Shown piece after piece: positions 8,939 through 17,671 of a stretch of 64,000 nucleotides of DNA. Both the position numbers and the translations under genes were made by a program. A model generated the notes under the pieces. The model was not told the DNA's origin. It ran no database searches and saw nothing but the letters and a program-made list of their open reading frames with translations. Origin of the DNA: Terrimonas pollutisoli (GTDB lineage: Bacteria; Bacteroidota; Bacteroidia; Chitinophagales; Chitinophagaceae); contig NZ_JARKNA010000010.1 in NCBI RefSeq assembly GCF_029360765.1, forward strand, positions 62,001 through 126,000, given 5' to 3'. Numbering within the stretch: position 1 is the stretch's first letter; the number at the start of each line of letters is the position of its first letter.

Positions 8939-9670
8939 TCATAGATACTTGTTCATCTGTAAAATCAAATCCGGATCAGGACAATTACTCAACCATTTTT
9001 CTTTTTCTGAAAACTTGCAAACACCGGGATAGTCGCCTTCCCAACCTTGCAAATCAGCAATGATTTGAAAATGTAAATGTGGTGGCCATTGGCCATTCTC
9101 ATGTGGCAAGCCAAATTCAGCAAATATTTCCCCCTGTTTAATCAGCTCACCTTCCCGTAAGTTTTTAATGGAATTTAAACTTAGATGTCCGTACAAGGTA
9201 TAAAATGTAACACCCTTCAACTGGTGCGTTAAGATTATCGTAGTACCATAATCACCAAAGGAGTCATTGAAAGCAAAACTATGAACGATACCATTGCAAG
9301 GAGCCATCACGGCGGTATGAGGTTTGCCCCAAATATCTATTCCCAAATGCAGTCGACGGGGTTCATCCGCATTCGTTTTCACATTTTGCGTTTTTGTAAT
9401 CTCGGATGAATCAAACAATTTACTTCGGCTATAAACCGTACGATGCTCAGCATATCCACCAATACCATATCTCGCATTAGCGGCCTGAAGTTTTTGATTG
9501 ATCCATTGTGTAAACAGTCGGGTATCCTGTAAAACAGTTTCCGTCAGCTCAGTATTAGCTGCAGTAAAATTCAATGCCAGCAACTTGTCCCTTCCGGCGG
9601 AAAAAGGCACTACCGCTGAAAAATCCGTAGCATTTTCCTGTAGTAAAATAAATAAGGGATTTGCCTGCAT
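8939..9670 (-). CDS. M23-family (LytM-type) metallopeptidase
   Basis: 243 residues. The zinc-site motifs are present: HxxxD (H108, D112 in HLGIDIWG), YGH at 160-162, and HLH at 198-200 (PPHLHFQ). M23 enzymes cleave peptide cross-links in peptidoglycan. The N-terminal 100 residues are a family-specific helical extension, and no export signal is visible (MQANPLFILLQENATDF), which is odd for a wall hydrolase; the protein could be cytoplasmic or use another route. The gene stands alone on its strand. Confidence 0.87.
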   Translation of the reverse strand: MQANPLFILLQENATDFSAVVPFSAGRDKLLALNFTAANTELTETVLQDTRLFTQWINQKLQAANARYGIGGYAEHRTVYSRSKLFDSSEITKTQNVKTNADEPRRLHLGIDIWGKPHTAVMAPCNGIVHSFAFNDSFGDYGTTIILTHQLKGVTFYTLYGHLSLNSIKNLREGELIKQGEIFAEFGLPHENGQWPPHLHFQIIADLQGWEGDYPGVCKFSEKEKWLSNCPDPDLILQMNKYL

Positions 9671-9832
9671 AAAATACGTGTAAAGATAAAATCTTACCTA
9701 TGAAAGACACGTCTATAACAAAAAAGCTTCTTAATATTCCGTGAACTATTTACAGTTTGGCAAAAATGTTGGCTATTTTCAAAATAATATTTTCTAAAAC
9801 AAGTTTCTATTCTTTCACCAAACCGTACCACC

Positions 9833-10873
9833 TTGGAAAAACTAAAGTTCATCATCAGCTTGTTTCTTTTTTTTAGTAGTGGAACTATTGCCATTAAAGC
9901 CCAAATGATAACCGGTGTATGGACAGGAAAAATCAACCGGCAAAAAGTAGAAGTAAAAATTGTTCAGAAAGGTGGCAGTTTAACGGGAACTACTTACTAT
10001 TATGAATCACCAAATAATTACCGGCGATATAGTATCAAAGGATATTTTGATCCCGGCACAAATGAAGCAGTGTGGTGGGATGATCAGTTGATTGAAGAAA
10101 ACGGCCGCGGATCTTCAGGAGGTAAAACACCTCTTTTATCAAGAGCAGATTTCAATTGCCCTGGTTATGGTCGTATGATGTTGGGTGGAAAGGCTTCCAA
10201 AGTGGATAATGAAAATGAACGGGCCGGTGAAGTGAACCTTGATAAAACCGACTGGTCCAACTTTTCTGATGAATGGGATTTTGTGCTGGAAAATTTTACG
10301 GTGGGAGCGAATGACCCCGAGATCATTGATAGTGTTGACCTGATAGCAACAGCAAAAAAAACAATTGAAGATCAGCCTGTGAAACCTTTCAGGGAAGAAG
10401 AGTCCGTTATCTCAATACCTGAACCAACACCGACGCAAATTGAGTTTCCCAAGCCGGAATCTACAATTACAGTTATGCCGGTTGAGCCAATCAAACCATC
10501 AGGCATCGAACAAAAATATACTGCCCGCAAAAAGGTCTTTGCTACTGAAATTCCTGTTAGCGGTGACTCTGTAGAACTTCATTTCTATGACAACGCACAA
10601 ATTGATGGAGACTCTATTTCCCTTTTCCTGAATGATAAACTAATTTTTGAACATATCCGGCTAACCGACAAAGCTTATTCAATTAAGCTGGCAGTCACGG
10701 AACTGAATTCCTCCAATGAACTCATTATGGTTGCAGAAAACCTTGGCTCTATTCCTCCTAACACATCATATATGGTGGCGAATGTTGGTGATAAAAGATA
10801 TGAGGCGAGACTTGAAAGCACAGAAGGAAGCAGTGCCCTGATACGATTGGTGAAACCAACGGATGAGCGATAA
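9833..10873 (+). CDS. Exported hypothetical protein, 346 aa (TTG start)
   Basis: The best start is TTG at 9833, giving MEKLKFIISLFLFFSSGTIAIKAQ, a good signal peptide; no ATG gives one. The mature N-terminus (MITGVWTGKINRQKVEVKIVQ, then GSLTGTTYYYE) resembles small beta-barrel domains that Bacteroidota exported proteins often carry. The middle is proline-rich (PEPTPTQIEFPKPEST), a likely linker, and the C-terminal ~110 residues form a beta-rich domain (SVELHFYDNAQIDGDSISLFLN) that recurs in this phylum. It probably acts in the periplasm or as a surface lipid-free protein. I do not know a function. Confidence 0.72.
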   Translation: MEKLKFIISLFLFFSSGTIAIKAQMITGVWTGKINRQKVEVKIVQKGGSLTGTTYYYESPNNYRRYSIKGYFDPGTNEAVWWDDQLIEENGRGSSGGKTPLLSRADFNCPGYGRMMLGGKASKVDNENERAGEVNLDKTDWSNFSDEWDFVLENFTVGANDPEIIDSVDLIATAKKTIEDQPVKPFREEESVISIPEPTPTQIEFPKPESTITVMPVEPIKPSGIEQKYTARKKVFATEIPVSGDSVELHFYDNAQIDGDSISLFLNDKLIFEHIRLTDKAYSIKLAVTELNSSNELIMVAENLGSIPPNTSYMVANVGDKRYEARLESTEGSSALIRLVKPTDER

Positions 10874-10962
10874 GATTCATTGATCCGGCAGCAAGTTAAA
10901 TGGCACTGGTCACCGATGATAACAAGTGACCCAATTGAACTTGTTAATAAATTCATGGGATC

Positions 10963-10995
10963 TTTGGTAAACCTTAGTTTTTATGGTTCACCAAA
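10963..10995. terminator. Possible hairpin between convergent genes
   Basis: The inverted repeat TTTGGTAAACC / GGTTCACCAAA (10963-10973 with 10985-10995) has one wobble pair and an 11-base loop with a T-run. It lies between the end of the exported protein gene and the end of the next minus-strand gene. There is no proper U-tract outside the stem, so terminator function is uncertain. Confidence 0.35.
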
Positions 10996-10996
10996 A

Positions 10997-11473
10997 TTAT
11001 ACCTGTGCACACACCCGGGTCGCCAGGAGTTCTTTCACATTTATATTAACTGATTGAATTAATCTTTCTTCCAGCATAGCAGCAAATGCTTCGAAATAAA
11101 GGATCACATCTTCCCGCACATTTTTCCTTAGCCAGCGAAAACCACCGGGTAAATGTTCCAATACTTCCCGGTCTGTCAGGCATTCGATATGACGGATATC
11201 CACCGGCGTTAAACCAGCTTGCTCCAGTTTTGAGATTACCAGGCTAACCGGGGAATTGGTAACACCGCAATATTCCTCTGCCAATTCAGTCCATTCGCCA
11301 ACCCCTGTATGAGCATAACGAAGAATTTCTCCTTCACTGAGTGGCGTGATCACCTGCAAAAGATTACCGCAATTGCAAGCGCCATGATGGCCCCAACTGT
11401 AATTAGCACCATTATGAAGACGGCGTGCCGTTTCTCTTAATGCTTCAATCAGTTCCAATGAAGGTTTTGCCAT
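10997..11473 (-). CDS. Conserved hypothetical protein, 158 aa, Cys/His-rich N-terminus
   Basis: I do not recognise a named family. The N-terminal segment NYSWGHHGACNCGNLLQV carries two His and two Cys close together, which could bind a metal. The middle contains GEWTELAEEYCGVT and the C-terminal half is helical (REDVILYFEAFAAMLEERL). There is no signal peptide. The gene is upstream of leuS on the plus-strand map but lies after leuS in minus-strand transcription order, separated from it by a short repeat-containing spacer (11474-11559). The sequence looks like a genuine Bacteroidota gene by codon use. Confidence 0.65.
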   Translation of the reverse strand: MAKPSLELIEALRETARRLHNGANYSWGHHGACNCGNLLQVITPLSEGEILRYAHTGVGEWTELAEEYCGVTNSPVSLVISKLEQAGLTPVDIRHIECLTDREVLEHLPGGFRWLRKNVREDVILYFEAFAAMLEERLIQSVNINVKELLATRVCAQV

Positions 11474-11512
11474 AGATCAAAGTTCAGACAAAAAACAAAA
11501 CTGGAATCCTTT

Positions 11513-11561
11513 TCATTTGCACACCTGCCTGTCGGCAGACAAGTTTGCTCATTTGCACATT
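11513..11561. repeat. Short repeat cluster between leuS and a hypothetical gene
   Basis: Two direct copies of CATTTGCACA (about 11514 and 11551) flank the short palindrome TGTCggcaGACA. Such small GC-rich palindromes with 'TTTGCACAT' repeats are typical intergenic elements in this group of bacteria. Confidence 0.4.
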
Positions 11562-14526
11562 ATACTACTACATTAACCATCTTTCCTTTGACAAAAATGA
11601 TTTTTTTAGGCGGTTTGCCATCCAGCCATTTTTGTATCACTTCATTATTCAAAACAATCTGTTCGATCTCCGGTTGCGCTGCATCTAATGAAATATTCAT
11701 CGTTGTACGCAATTTACCATTTACCGAGATTGGATATTCTTTACTGCTTTCGATCAAATATTTCGGGTCGTATACAGGATATTGTGCATCCAATATTGTT
11801 CCACTATTTCCAAGCTGCGACCATAATTCCTCAGCAATATGCGGTGCATAAGGCGTAAGCAGTATCAGCAATTTTTCCAGTATTTCTTTTTTGTGACATT
11901 TCAGATCCGTCAATTCATTGACAGCTATCATAAAACCACTGACACCGGTATTGAAGCTAAAGCGTTCGGTTACTTCTTCAATTTGTTTGATGGTTTTGTG
12001 CAGCACTTTCAACTCAGCCTCTGTTGCTTTTTCTTCATTCCAAACTTTCCCTTTCAACTCATCGTAAAACAGGCGCCAGAGTTTTTTCAGAAAGCGGTGA
12101 ACACCTTCGATGCCCTTGGTATCCCAGGGTTTACTCATTTCTACAGGACCCAGGAACATTTCATACATGCGGAATGTATCGGCACCGTATTTATTAACCA
12201 GATCATCTGGGTTGACTGTATTGTAAAGACGTTTGCTCATTTTTTCTGTGAGGCTATCACAGATATACTTATCATCTTCTAAAACAAATTCCGCATTCTT
12301 ATACTCTTCCCGCCATCCTTTAAAAGCTTCAATATCTAGCTCCACACCATTTACAATATTTACATCGACGTGTAGTTCAGAAAAAGAAACCTCTTTTACT
12401 CTTTGCAAGTCAATTCGGCGATCGCCAAATATTCTACTATAAACGACTTCAATGATTTGTTTTAACTCCAGTCCATCAATCTCTCTTTCCAGTTTTCTAA
12501 AAACTCCGAGTGAAACGAATCTTGTAGCTATAATTCCATCATCATTAGAGATAAACTGAACTCTTTTTACAAACCTGCTGCTCCCCTGGATCATGCCCTG
12601 GTTCACCAATTTTTTATATGGCTCATCATGGCCGATATAACCGAGGTCATACAAAGCTTTTGTCCACATACGGCTGTATAATAAATGCCCTACTGCATGT
12701 TCGGTACCTCCAATGTATAGATCCACCTGTCCCCAGTAATCGGATACTTTGCGGTCGCAAAATGTTTTATCATTTTGCGGATCCATATAACGCAGAAAAT
12801 ACCAGCTGCTGCCGGCATAGCCCGGCATAGTATTCGTCTCCAATTCCCTTGCCACCCATTCCGGGATATTCGCCAAGGGACCTTCGCCTTCCGGTCCGGG
12901 CTTATAACTTTCTACATGCGGCAATTCCAATGGCAGCTCTTTTTCATCCAGCGGATAAGCTGTTCCATTTTTCCATTGTATCGGAAATGGCTCACCCCAG
13001 TATCGTTGGCGGCTAAAGGCCGCATCCCGCATTTTATAGTTTGTTTTGCGGATACCAATACCGAGCTCTTCAATTTTTTTAATCACCACTTCAATCGCAT
13101 CACGCATCAGCATGCCATTGATAAAACCTGAATTTTCCAGGATGGCATCCTTCGTAGGATTGGCTTCTTCACCATTGTAGTGCGAACCAATAATATTGGT
13201 GATCGGTATATTAAAATGTTTGGCAAACTTATGGTCCCTTTCATCGCCACAGGGCACCGCCATGATGGCGCCGGTTCCATAGCCTGCCAATACGTATTCG
13301 CTGATCCAGATGGGAATTTCTCTTCCGTTGAAAGGATTGATGGCATAAGCTCCGGTGAAAACACCCGTGATCTTTTTTTCCGCCATTCTTTCTCTCTCGC
13401 TGCGGCTTTTTACATAAGTTATATAATCTTCAACTGCTATTTTATGTTCTTCTGTAGTTATTTGTTCAACCAATTCATGTTCCGGTGCGATGACCATGAA
13501 GTCAACACCGAAGATGGTGTCGGGCCTCGTAGTATAAACTCTAAGCGCTTCATCCATTTCTGTTGTTACTGTGGATACAGTCACTTCAGAAAGCGACGAG
13601 TCTTTTTGAATAGTTTCGCCGGTTGTTGTTACAGGTTCGCCAATTTGGATTCTAAAATCCATCTCCGCACCGCTGCTCTTCCCTATCCAGTTACTTTGCA
13701 TCTCCCTCATCGCCTCACTGAAATCAATCCGGTTCAATCCTTCCAGCAAGCGATCAGCATATTCGGTGATCCGCAAATACCATTGACGCAATTTCTTTTT
13801 TACCACAGGATGGCCGCCACGTTCACTCACTCCATTGATCACTTCGTCGTTGGCAAGCACAGTTCCTAATGCTTCACACCAGTTCACTTCGCCATAGCCG
13901 CAATAAGCAAGACGGTATTGCATCAATACATCCTGTTTCATTTTTTCATCAAACCGTTTCCAGTCATGCGAATTAAATGATGTGAACATGAATTGAGAGT
14001 TTGGCATTGGGTGTGAGCGGTTCCCCTCTTTCTCAAATGCTTTAATCAATTCTTCAATTCTTTCTGCTTTATTTGTTTTCCTGTTATAAAATGAATGAAA
14101 TAATTGAAGAAATATCCACTGCGTCCATTTATAATACTGCGGATCACTGGTCCTTACCTCGCGGTCCCAATCAAAACAAAAGCCGATATTATCAAGCTGC
14201 TTGCGAAAATTGATAATGTTCGCATGGGTTGATACCGCAGGATGTATGCCATGGTCGATGGCATATTGCTCCGCAGGCAGTCCAAATGCATCATAACCCA
14301 TCGGGTGTAATACATTAAAACCTTTCAGCCTTTTATAACGTGCATAAATATCACTGGCGATATAACCCAATGGATGACCAACATGCAAGCCGGCGCCGCT
14401 TGGATAAGGAAACATATCCAACACATAATATTTGGGTTTTGTGGACTCGTTGGAAACCTTATAAACTTTTGACTCCACCCATTTCTCCTGCCATTCTTTT
14501 TCAATTTTTCTAAAATCGTATTCCAT
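11560..14526 (-). CDS. leuS: Leucyl-tRNA synthetase
   Basis: 988 residues, longer than the usual ~860-930. The HIGH-type motif HVGH is at 48-51 and the class I signature loop is KMSKR (762-766), with Arg instead of the more common final Ser. The CP1 editing domain is present (TTRPDTIFGVDFMVIAPEHEL and GYGTGAIMAVPCGDERD). Two insertions stand out: about 40 residues after residue ~150 in place of the zinc-knuckle region (YNRKTNKAERIEELIKAFEK), as in other Bacteroidota, and ~113 residues (649-761) directly before KMSKR, the place of the leucine-specific domain. It charges tRNA-Leu with leucine in the cytoplasm. Promoter signals were not identified. Confidence 0.97.
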   Translation of the reverse strand: MEYDFRKIEKEWQEKWVESKVYKVSNESTKPKYYVLDMFPYPSGAGLHVGHPLGYIASDIYARYKRLKGFNVLHPMGYDAFGLPAEQYAIDHGIHPAVSTHANIINFRKQLDNIGFCFDWDREVRTSDPQYYKWTQWIFLQLFHSFYNRKTNKAERIEELIKAFEKEGNRSHPMPNSQFMFTSFNSHDWKRFDEKMKQDVLMQYRLAYCGYGEVNWCEALGTVLANDEVINGVSERGGHPVVKKKLRQWYLRITEYADRLLEGLNRIDFSEAMREMQSNWIGKSSGAEMDFRIQIGEPVTTTGETIQKDSSLSEVTVSTVTTEMDEALRVYTTRPDTIFGVDFMVIAPEHELVEQITTEEHKIAVEDYITYVKSRSERERMAEKKITGVFTGAYAINPFNGREIPIWISEYVLAGYGTGAIMAVPCGDERDHKFAKHFNIPITNIIGSHYNGEEANPTKDAILENSGFINGMLMRDAIEVVIKKIEELGIGIRKTNYKMRDAAFSRQRYWGEPFPIQWKNGTAYPLDEKELPLELPHVESYKPGPEGEGPLANIPEWVARELETNTMPGYAGSSWYFLRYMDPQNDKTFCDRKVSDYWGQVDLYIGGTEHAVGHLLYSRMWTKALYDLGYIGHDEPYKKLVNQGMIQGSSRFVKRVQFISNDDGIIATRFVSLGVFRKLEREIDGLELKQIIEVVYSRIFGDRRIDLQRVKEVSFSELHVDVNIVNGVELDIEAFKGWREEYKNAEFVLEDDKYICDSLTEKMSKRLYNTVNPDDLVNKYGADTFRMYEMFLGPVEMSKPWDTKGIEGVHRFLKKLWRLFYDELKGKVWNEEKATEAELKVLHKTIKQIEEVTERFSFNTGVSGFMIAVNELTDLKCHKKEILEKLLILLTPYAPHIAEELWSQLGNSGTILDAQYPVYDPKYLIESSKEYPISVNGKLRTTMNISLDAAQPEIEQIVLNNEVIQKWLDGKPPKKIIFVKGKMVNVVV

Positions 14527-14728
14527 AGCTATGCTTGATTCAATTTAATTCCGCAATGTATAATGCAGATTTTGCCGGAAACAACGGCGGTGATCCTTTG
14601 GTTACGTCCGGATTGCGCTACTGCCAACTCAACAAATCTTTAACAAATAACTTTTTATATACGGCAATATCAACCTGTTACAATCGTTTAATTGGGCAGC
14701 AAAAATACTGATTGTACCCTGAATCCGT

Positions 14729-14736
14729 TAATTTTG
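14729..14736 (+). promoter_or_regulatory. Possible -7 element (TAATTTTG) upstream of ftsX
   Basis: TAATTTTG matches the TAnnTTTG consensus about 80 bp before the ftsX start. The nearest TTG is only 14 bp upstream of it, too close for a -33 box, so support is partial. Confidence 0.3.
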
Positions 14737-14814
14737 CCTGCCCCGGTTACATTTGATCGAAACAATAAATGAAAGCGGGGCGGCAACCCATTCATTTCTA
14801 AAAAATTCGATACT

Positions 14815-15687
14815 ATGGCTCAAACTGGAAAAGGCTACGGCAAACGTGGCAAACCCTCCTATTTTATGTCTATCCTCGGGGTCACACTGGTATTATTTCT
14901 CCTGGGGATTATCGGCTGGCTGGTGATCAATGCGAACAAATTGGGCAATTATTTTAAAGAAAATGTGGAAGTGGGCGCCTATCTCCGCGGTGACCTGAAC
15001 CCAAAAGACAGTGCCGCACTTATGGAATATATTTCAGCAAAGCCTTATGTAAGATCTATGGAGTTTGTGACCAAGGAGGCTGCAAAAAAGAAATATCTTG
15101 GCGATGGTAATGAAGACTGGGATAAGGTGCTTGAGGAAAACCCTCTACCCAACAGCATCAACTTTAAGGTAAAACAGGAGTACATGAATAGTGACTCGCT
15201 GGCTGCGATACAAACTGACCTGCAACAACAGACCTATATCAGTGAAGTAAGATACCCGAAAGCATTGGTTGACAATCTTAACAAGAATATTCAGCGCATC
15301 AGCGTTATTTTATTGGCTGTTGCCATTCTTCTTGCCCTGGTAGTGATCATCCTGATCGATAATACTATCAGGCTGGCCATGTTCAGCAATCGTTTCCTGA
15401 TCAAGACTATGCAAATGGTAGGGGCGACCCGATGGTTTATTGCCAAGCCTATGAATATCAGGGCTATTATCAATGGCGCCTTAAGCGGGATTATTGCGAT
15501 AACTGCCGTGGTTTTGGTGATTTTTGGAGCGGAAAGAATTTTGCCTGAAATGAAAGCTATTCATGACAATACCACACTGGCCTTACTTTTTGCCGGCCTT
15601 ATTGTATTAGGCATTTGCATCACTCTTTTCAGCACCCACCGCAGTGTGTTGAAATACCTGAGAATGAAATTGGATGATCTGTATTAA
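14815..15687 (+). CDS. ftsX: Cell-division ABC transporter permease FtsX
   Basis: 290 residues with the FtsX layout: a basic N-terminal tail, a first membrane helix (~25-45, LVLFLLGIIGWLVI), a periplasmic domain (YLRGDLNPKDSAALMEYISAKPYVRSMEF...), then three membrane helices in the FtsX/MacB permease domain with VILLAVAILLALVVIILIDNT and MQMVGATRWFI. With the ATPase FtsE it couples septation to peptidoglycan hydrolases. ftsE is not nearby, as is usual in Bacteroidota. The order ftsX, DUF3098, uppP is conserved in the phylum. Confidence 0.92.
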   Translation: MAQTGKGYGKRGKPSYFMSILGVTLVLFLLGIIGWLVINANKLGNYFKENVEVGAYLRGDLNPKDSAALMEYISAKPYVRSMEFVTKEAAKKKYLGDGNEDWDKVLEENPLPNSINFKVKQEYMNSDSLAAIQTDLQQQTYISEVRYPKALVDNLNKNIQRISVILLAVAILLALVVIILIDNTIRLAMFSNRFLIKTMQMVGATRWFIAKPMNIRAIINGALSGIIAITAVVLVIFGAERILPEMKAIHDNTTLALLFAGLIVLGICITLFSTHRSVLKYLRMKLDDLY

Positions 15688-15739
15688 ACTAAGAGATAAA
15701 AAGAGAGAAGAAAAAAAAGTTAGTCGAAAGGTTCCTGCT

Positions 15740-15780
15740 GATACGGAAAGTCACTTTTTCGGGTCCGTGTCTTTTCTTTT
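15740..15780 (+). terminator. Terminator-like hairpin after ftsX
   Basis: The stem GATACGGA / TCCGTGTC (15740-15747 with 15764-15771, one wobble) is followed by TTTTCTTTT. It may attenuate read-through from ftsX into the DUF3098 gene. The surrounding 160 bp is a purine-rich then pyrimidine-rich tract. Confidence 0.5.
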
Positions 15781-15846
15781 ACCTCTTTTCCTCTTTTAAA
15801 CTCTTAGCCCATTTATCCCTATATTGCGACACCAAATCGATAAAAA

Positions 15847-16086
15847 ATGGCTGAAAACAAGACTACACCCTCTATTTTTTCAAAAGACAACTATATCTGG
15901 ATGGGCATTGGCGCCCTGGTAATCACCATTGGGATGTTCCTGATGTCAGGTGGCAGCAGCAGCGACCCAACTGTCTTTAACAAAGATGAAGTGTATAGTA
16001 CAACAAGGATTACCATAGCGCCTATCCTGATTTTGGCCGGGCTTGTTATCGAGATCTATGCTATTTTCAAAAAACCCAAAGCATAA
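15847..16086 (+). CDS. DUF3098 small membrane protein
   Basis: 79 residues with two membrane helices (NYIWMGIGALVITIGMFLMSG and ITIAPILILAGLVIEIYAIF) and a short loop containing SSSDPTVFNKDEVYSTTRI. This is the DUF3098 family, found in Bacteroidota between ftsX and uppP. Its role is unknown; the context suggests cell envelope growth or division. Confidence 0.88.
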   Translation: MAENKTTPSIFSKDNYIWMGIGALVITIGMFLMSGGSSSDPTVFNKDEVYSTTRITIAPILILAGLVIEIYAIFKKPKA

Positions 16087-16105
16087 TAAAAAAATAATCG
16101 GACTG

Positions 16106-16160
16106 ACCGATTTGAAAATTTGAAAGTTCATCAAGTTTTTAAATCGGTTTTTTATTTTTA
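16106..16160 (+). terminator. Hairpin with T-rich tail between DUF3098 and uppP
   Basis: Stem ACCGATTT / AAATCGGT (16106-16113 with 16141-16148) and a T-rich tail follow the DUF3098 gene. The 27-base loop contains GAAAATTTGAA, whose complement recurs at 16175-16187, so an alternative fold exists. It could be a partial terminator inside the operon. Confidence 0.45.
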
Positions 16161-16194
16161 ATTCGATCTCCTATTCAAATTTTCAACCAAGTCA

Positions 16195-17019
16195 ATGAGC
16201 ATTTTTGAAGCTATCATTATCGCTGTTGTGGAAGGGTTGACGGAATTTCTGCCGATTTCTTCTACGGGCCACATGATCATTGCCAGCACTTTTTTAAGCA
16301 TTCACAAGGAGGAGTTTACGAAACTATTTGAAGTGGCAATACAACTCGGGGCAATATTGGCTGTGGTTGTATTATACTGGAAAAAATTCTTTGATTTTAG
16401 CCGCTGGCAGTTTTATATCAAACTGATCATCGGGGTAGTACCTGCTTTGGTGTTGGGTTATATTTTTTCAGACCAGATAGATATCATGCTCGAAAGCCCG
16501 ATGATAGTTGCTATCACGATGTTGGCCGGAGGTCTTATTTTACTTTTTATAGACAAAGCATTCAACAAGCCCGCCATTGAATCAGATGATAAAATTACCT
16601 ACGGCAAAGCTTTTATCACAGGCATCTGGCAAACCGTTGCTATGATCCCGGGAGTAAGCCGCAGTGCGGCTTCCATCATCGGTGGTATGCAGCAAAAATT
16701 CACCCGCAACCTTGCTGCTGAGTTTTCTTTTTTCCTGGCTGTGCCTACCATGCTTGCCGCCACGGCCTATTCATTATTCATAAAAAAATGGGAGCAGACG
16801 GGTGTTGTAAAAAAAGGCTACGAAATCATAATCGCTTCAAAAGAAAACAGCACGGCATTTATAGTAGGAAATATCGTGGCCTTTGTAGTAGCCATTTTAG
16901 CGATCCGTTTTTTTATTACCTACCTGAAAGTTTATGGCTTTAAAGTATTTGGCTGGTACCGGATCATTGCCGGGATTATTTTGCTGATACTCCTGTTTAC
17001 CGGTTTTATAGAAAGATAA
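16195..17019 (+). CDS. uppP: Undecaprenyl-diphosphatase UppP (BacA)
   Basis: 274 residues with about seven membrane helices. Both catalytic signatures are present: EGLTEFLPISSTGH at 13-26 and PGVSRSAASIIGG near residue 155; the second has Ala where most members have Gly (PGxSRSG). The enzyme removes phosphate from undecaprenyl diphosphate, recycling the lipid carrier for peptidoglycan and other surface polymers. It is the last gene of the ftsX-DUF3098-uppP row; the truB gene that often follows in this phylum is not present. Confidence 0.95.
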   Translation: MSIFEAIIIAVVEGLTEFLPISSTGHMIIASTFLSIHKEEFTKLFEVAIQLGAILAVVVLYWKKFFDFSRWQFYIKLIIGVVPALVLGYIFSDQIDIMLESPMIVAITMLAGGLILLFIDKAFNKPAIESDDKITYGKAFITGIWQTVAMIPGVSRSAASIIGGMQQKFTRNLAAEFSFFLAVPTMLAATAYSLFIKKWEQTGVVKKGYEIIIASKENSTAFIVGNIVAFVVAILAIRFFITYLKVYGFKVFGWYRIIAGIILLILLFTGFIER

Positions 17020-17215
17020 ACTGCTGAATCCTCATTCGTAGAAATGACTCAACGGGTATTCCTGGAAAATCTATAGATACAATAATTGCGGTGAATGTTT
17101 TTTTAATTACGCAACCTCAAAGTATTATAGTCCGGTAAATAGCGCCATCCAGGCTTATTCCTGTAATTCTTATTTCCCGGACATTTTCCTCTATTAAATA
17201 AAAAGCATCAATGGA

Positions 17216-17254
17216 AAAGGCCCGAGGCGTTCCTCAGGATTGCCCCGGGCCTTT
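17216..17254. terminator. Bidirectional terminator between uppP and the secreted-protein operon
   Basis: Arms AAAGGCCCG / CGGGCCTTT (17216-17224 with 17246-17254) form a perfect 9-bp stem with A-rich and T-rich ends on both strands. It sits in the 300-bp spacer between two convergent transcripts. Nothing else recognisable is in that spacer. Confidence 0.75.
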
Positions 17255-17319
17255 ATCTAAGAGCTGCTATCTTTATAAAACTCATTTATCTGCGAAAGAA
17301 ACTCCAAAGCTCAGTTTAA

Positions 17320-17649
17320 TTACAACGGCTTCTTTGGAGCTCTCATAACCTGTTGTGAAGGTTTTAAATTAGCTGGTGCCTGGTTTGCTGCTGACGGTGC
17401 GGAAGTTGAAGCTGTGCCTGCGCCGGTATTTATATTCTGATCCGCTGGTCTCGGCGCCTGGCTTTCAACCGGGGTTGATTGCCGGATTTTATTGATATAA
17501 TTATACCGTGCAGCTCTTTTTTCATTTACTTTTTTCATCTCTTCTTCAAATGTTATATCGCTTGCCTTTTTTTGCTGCGCATTGACAGCTATGGTACCGG
17601 CAAGGATTATTGTAGTAAGAAGAAAATATATTTTGATTTGCTTTTTCAT
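17320..17649 (-). CDS. Small exported protein with low-complexity C-terminus
   Basis: 109 residues. A signal peptide (MKKQIKIYFLLTTIILAGTIAVNAQ) is followed by a charged helical part (ITFEEEMKKVNEKRAARYNYINKIRQ) and an Ala/Pro/Thr/Asn-rich tail. It ends the three-gene operon that starts at 23987, only 22 bp after the giant repeat protein, which suggests a role with that protein. There is no known domain and no T9SS sorting sequence. Confidence 0.75.
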   Translation of the reverse strand: MKKQIKIYFLLTTIILAGTIAVNAQQKKASDITFEEEMKKVNEKRAARYNYINKIRQSTPVESQAPRPADQNINTGAGTASTSAPSAANQAPANLKPSQQVMRAPKKPL

Positions 17650-17671
17650 AAAGAATGATTGATAGTTAAAA

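Noticed and set aside
9694..9936. 80-residue minus-strand frame between the M23 gene and the exported protein gene
   Set aside because: It overlaps the signal peptide region of a better gene and has no recognisable content.
11588..13869. Several plus-strand frames opposite leuS
   Set aside because: They are shadows of leuS; leuS is certain.
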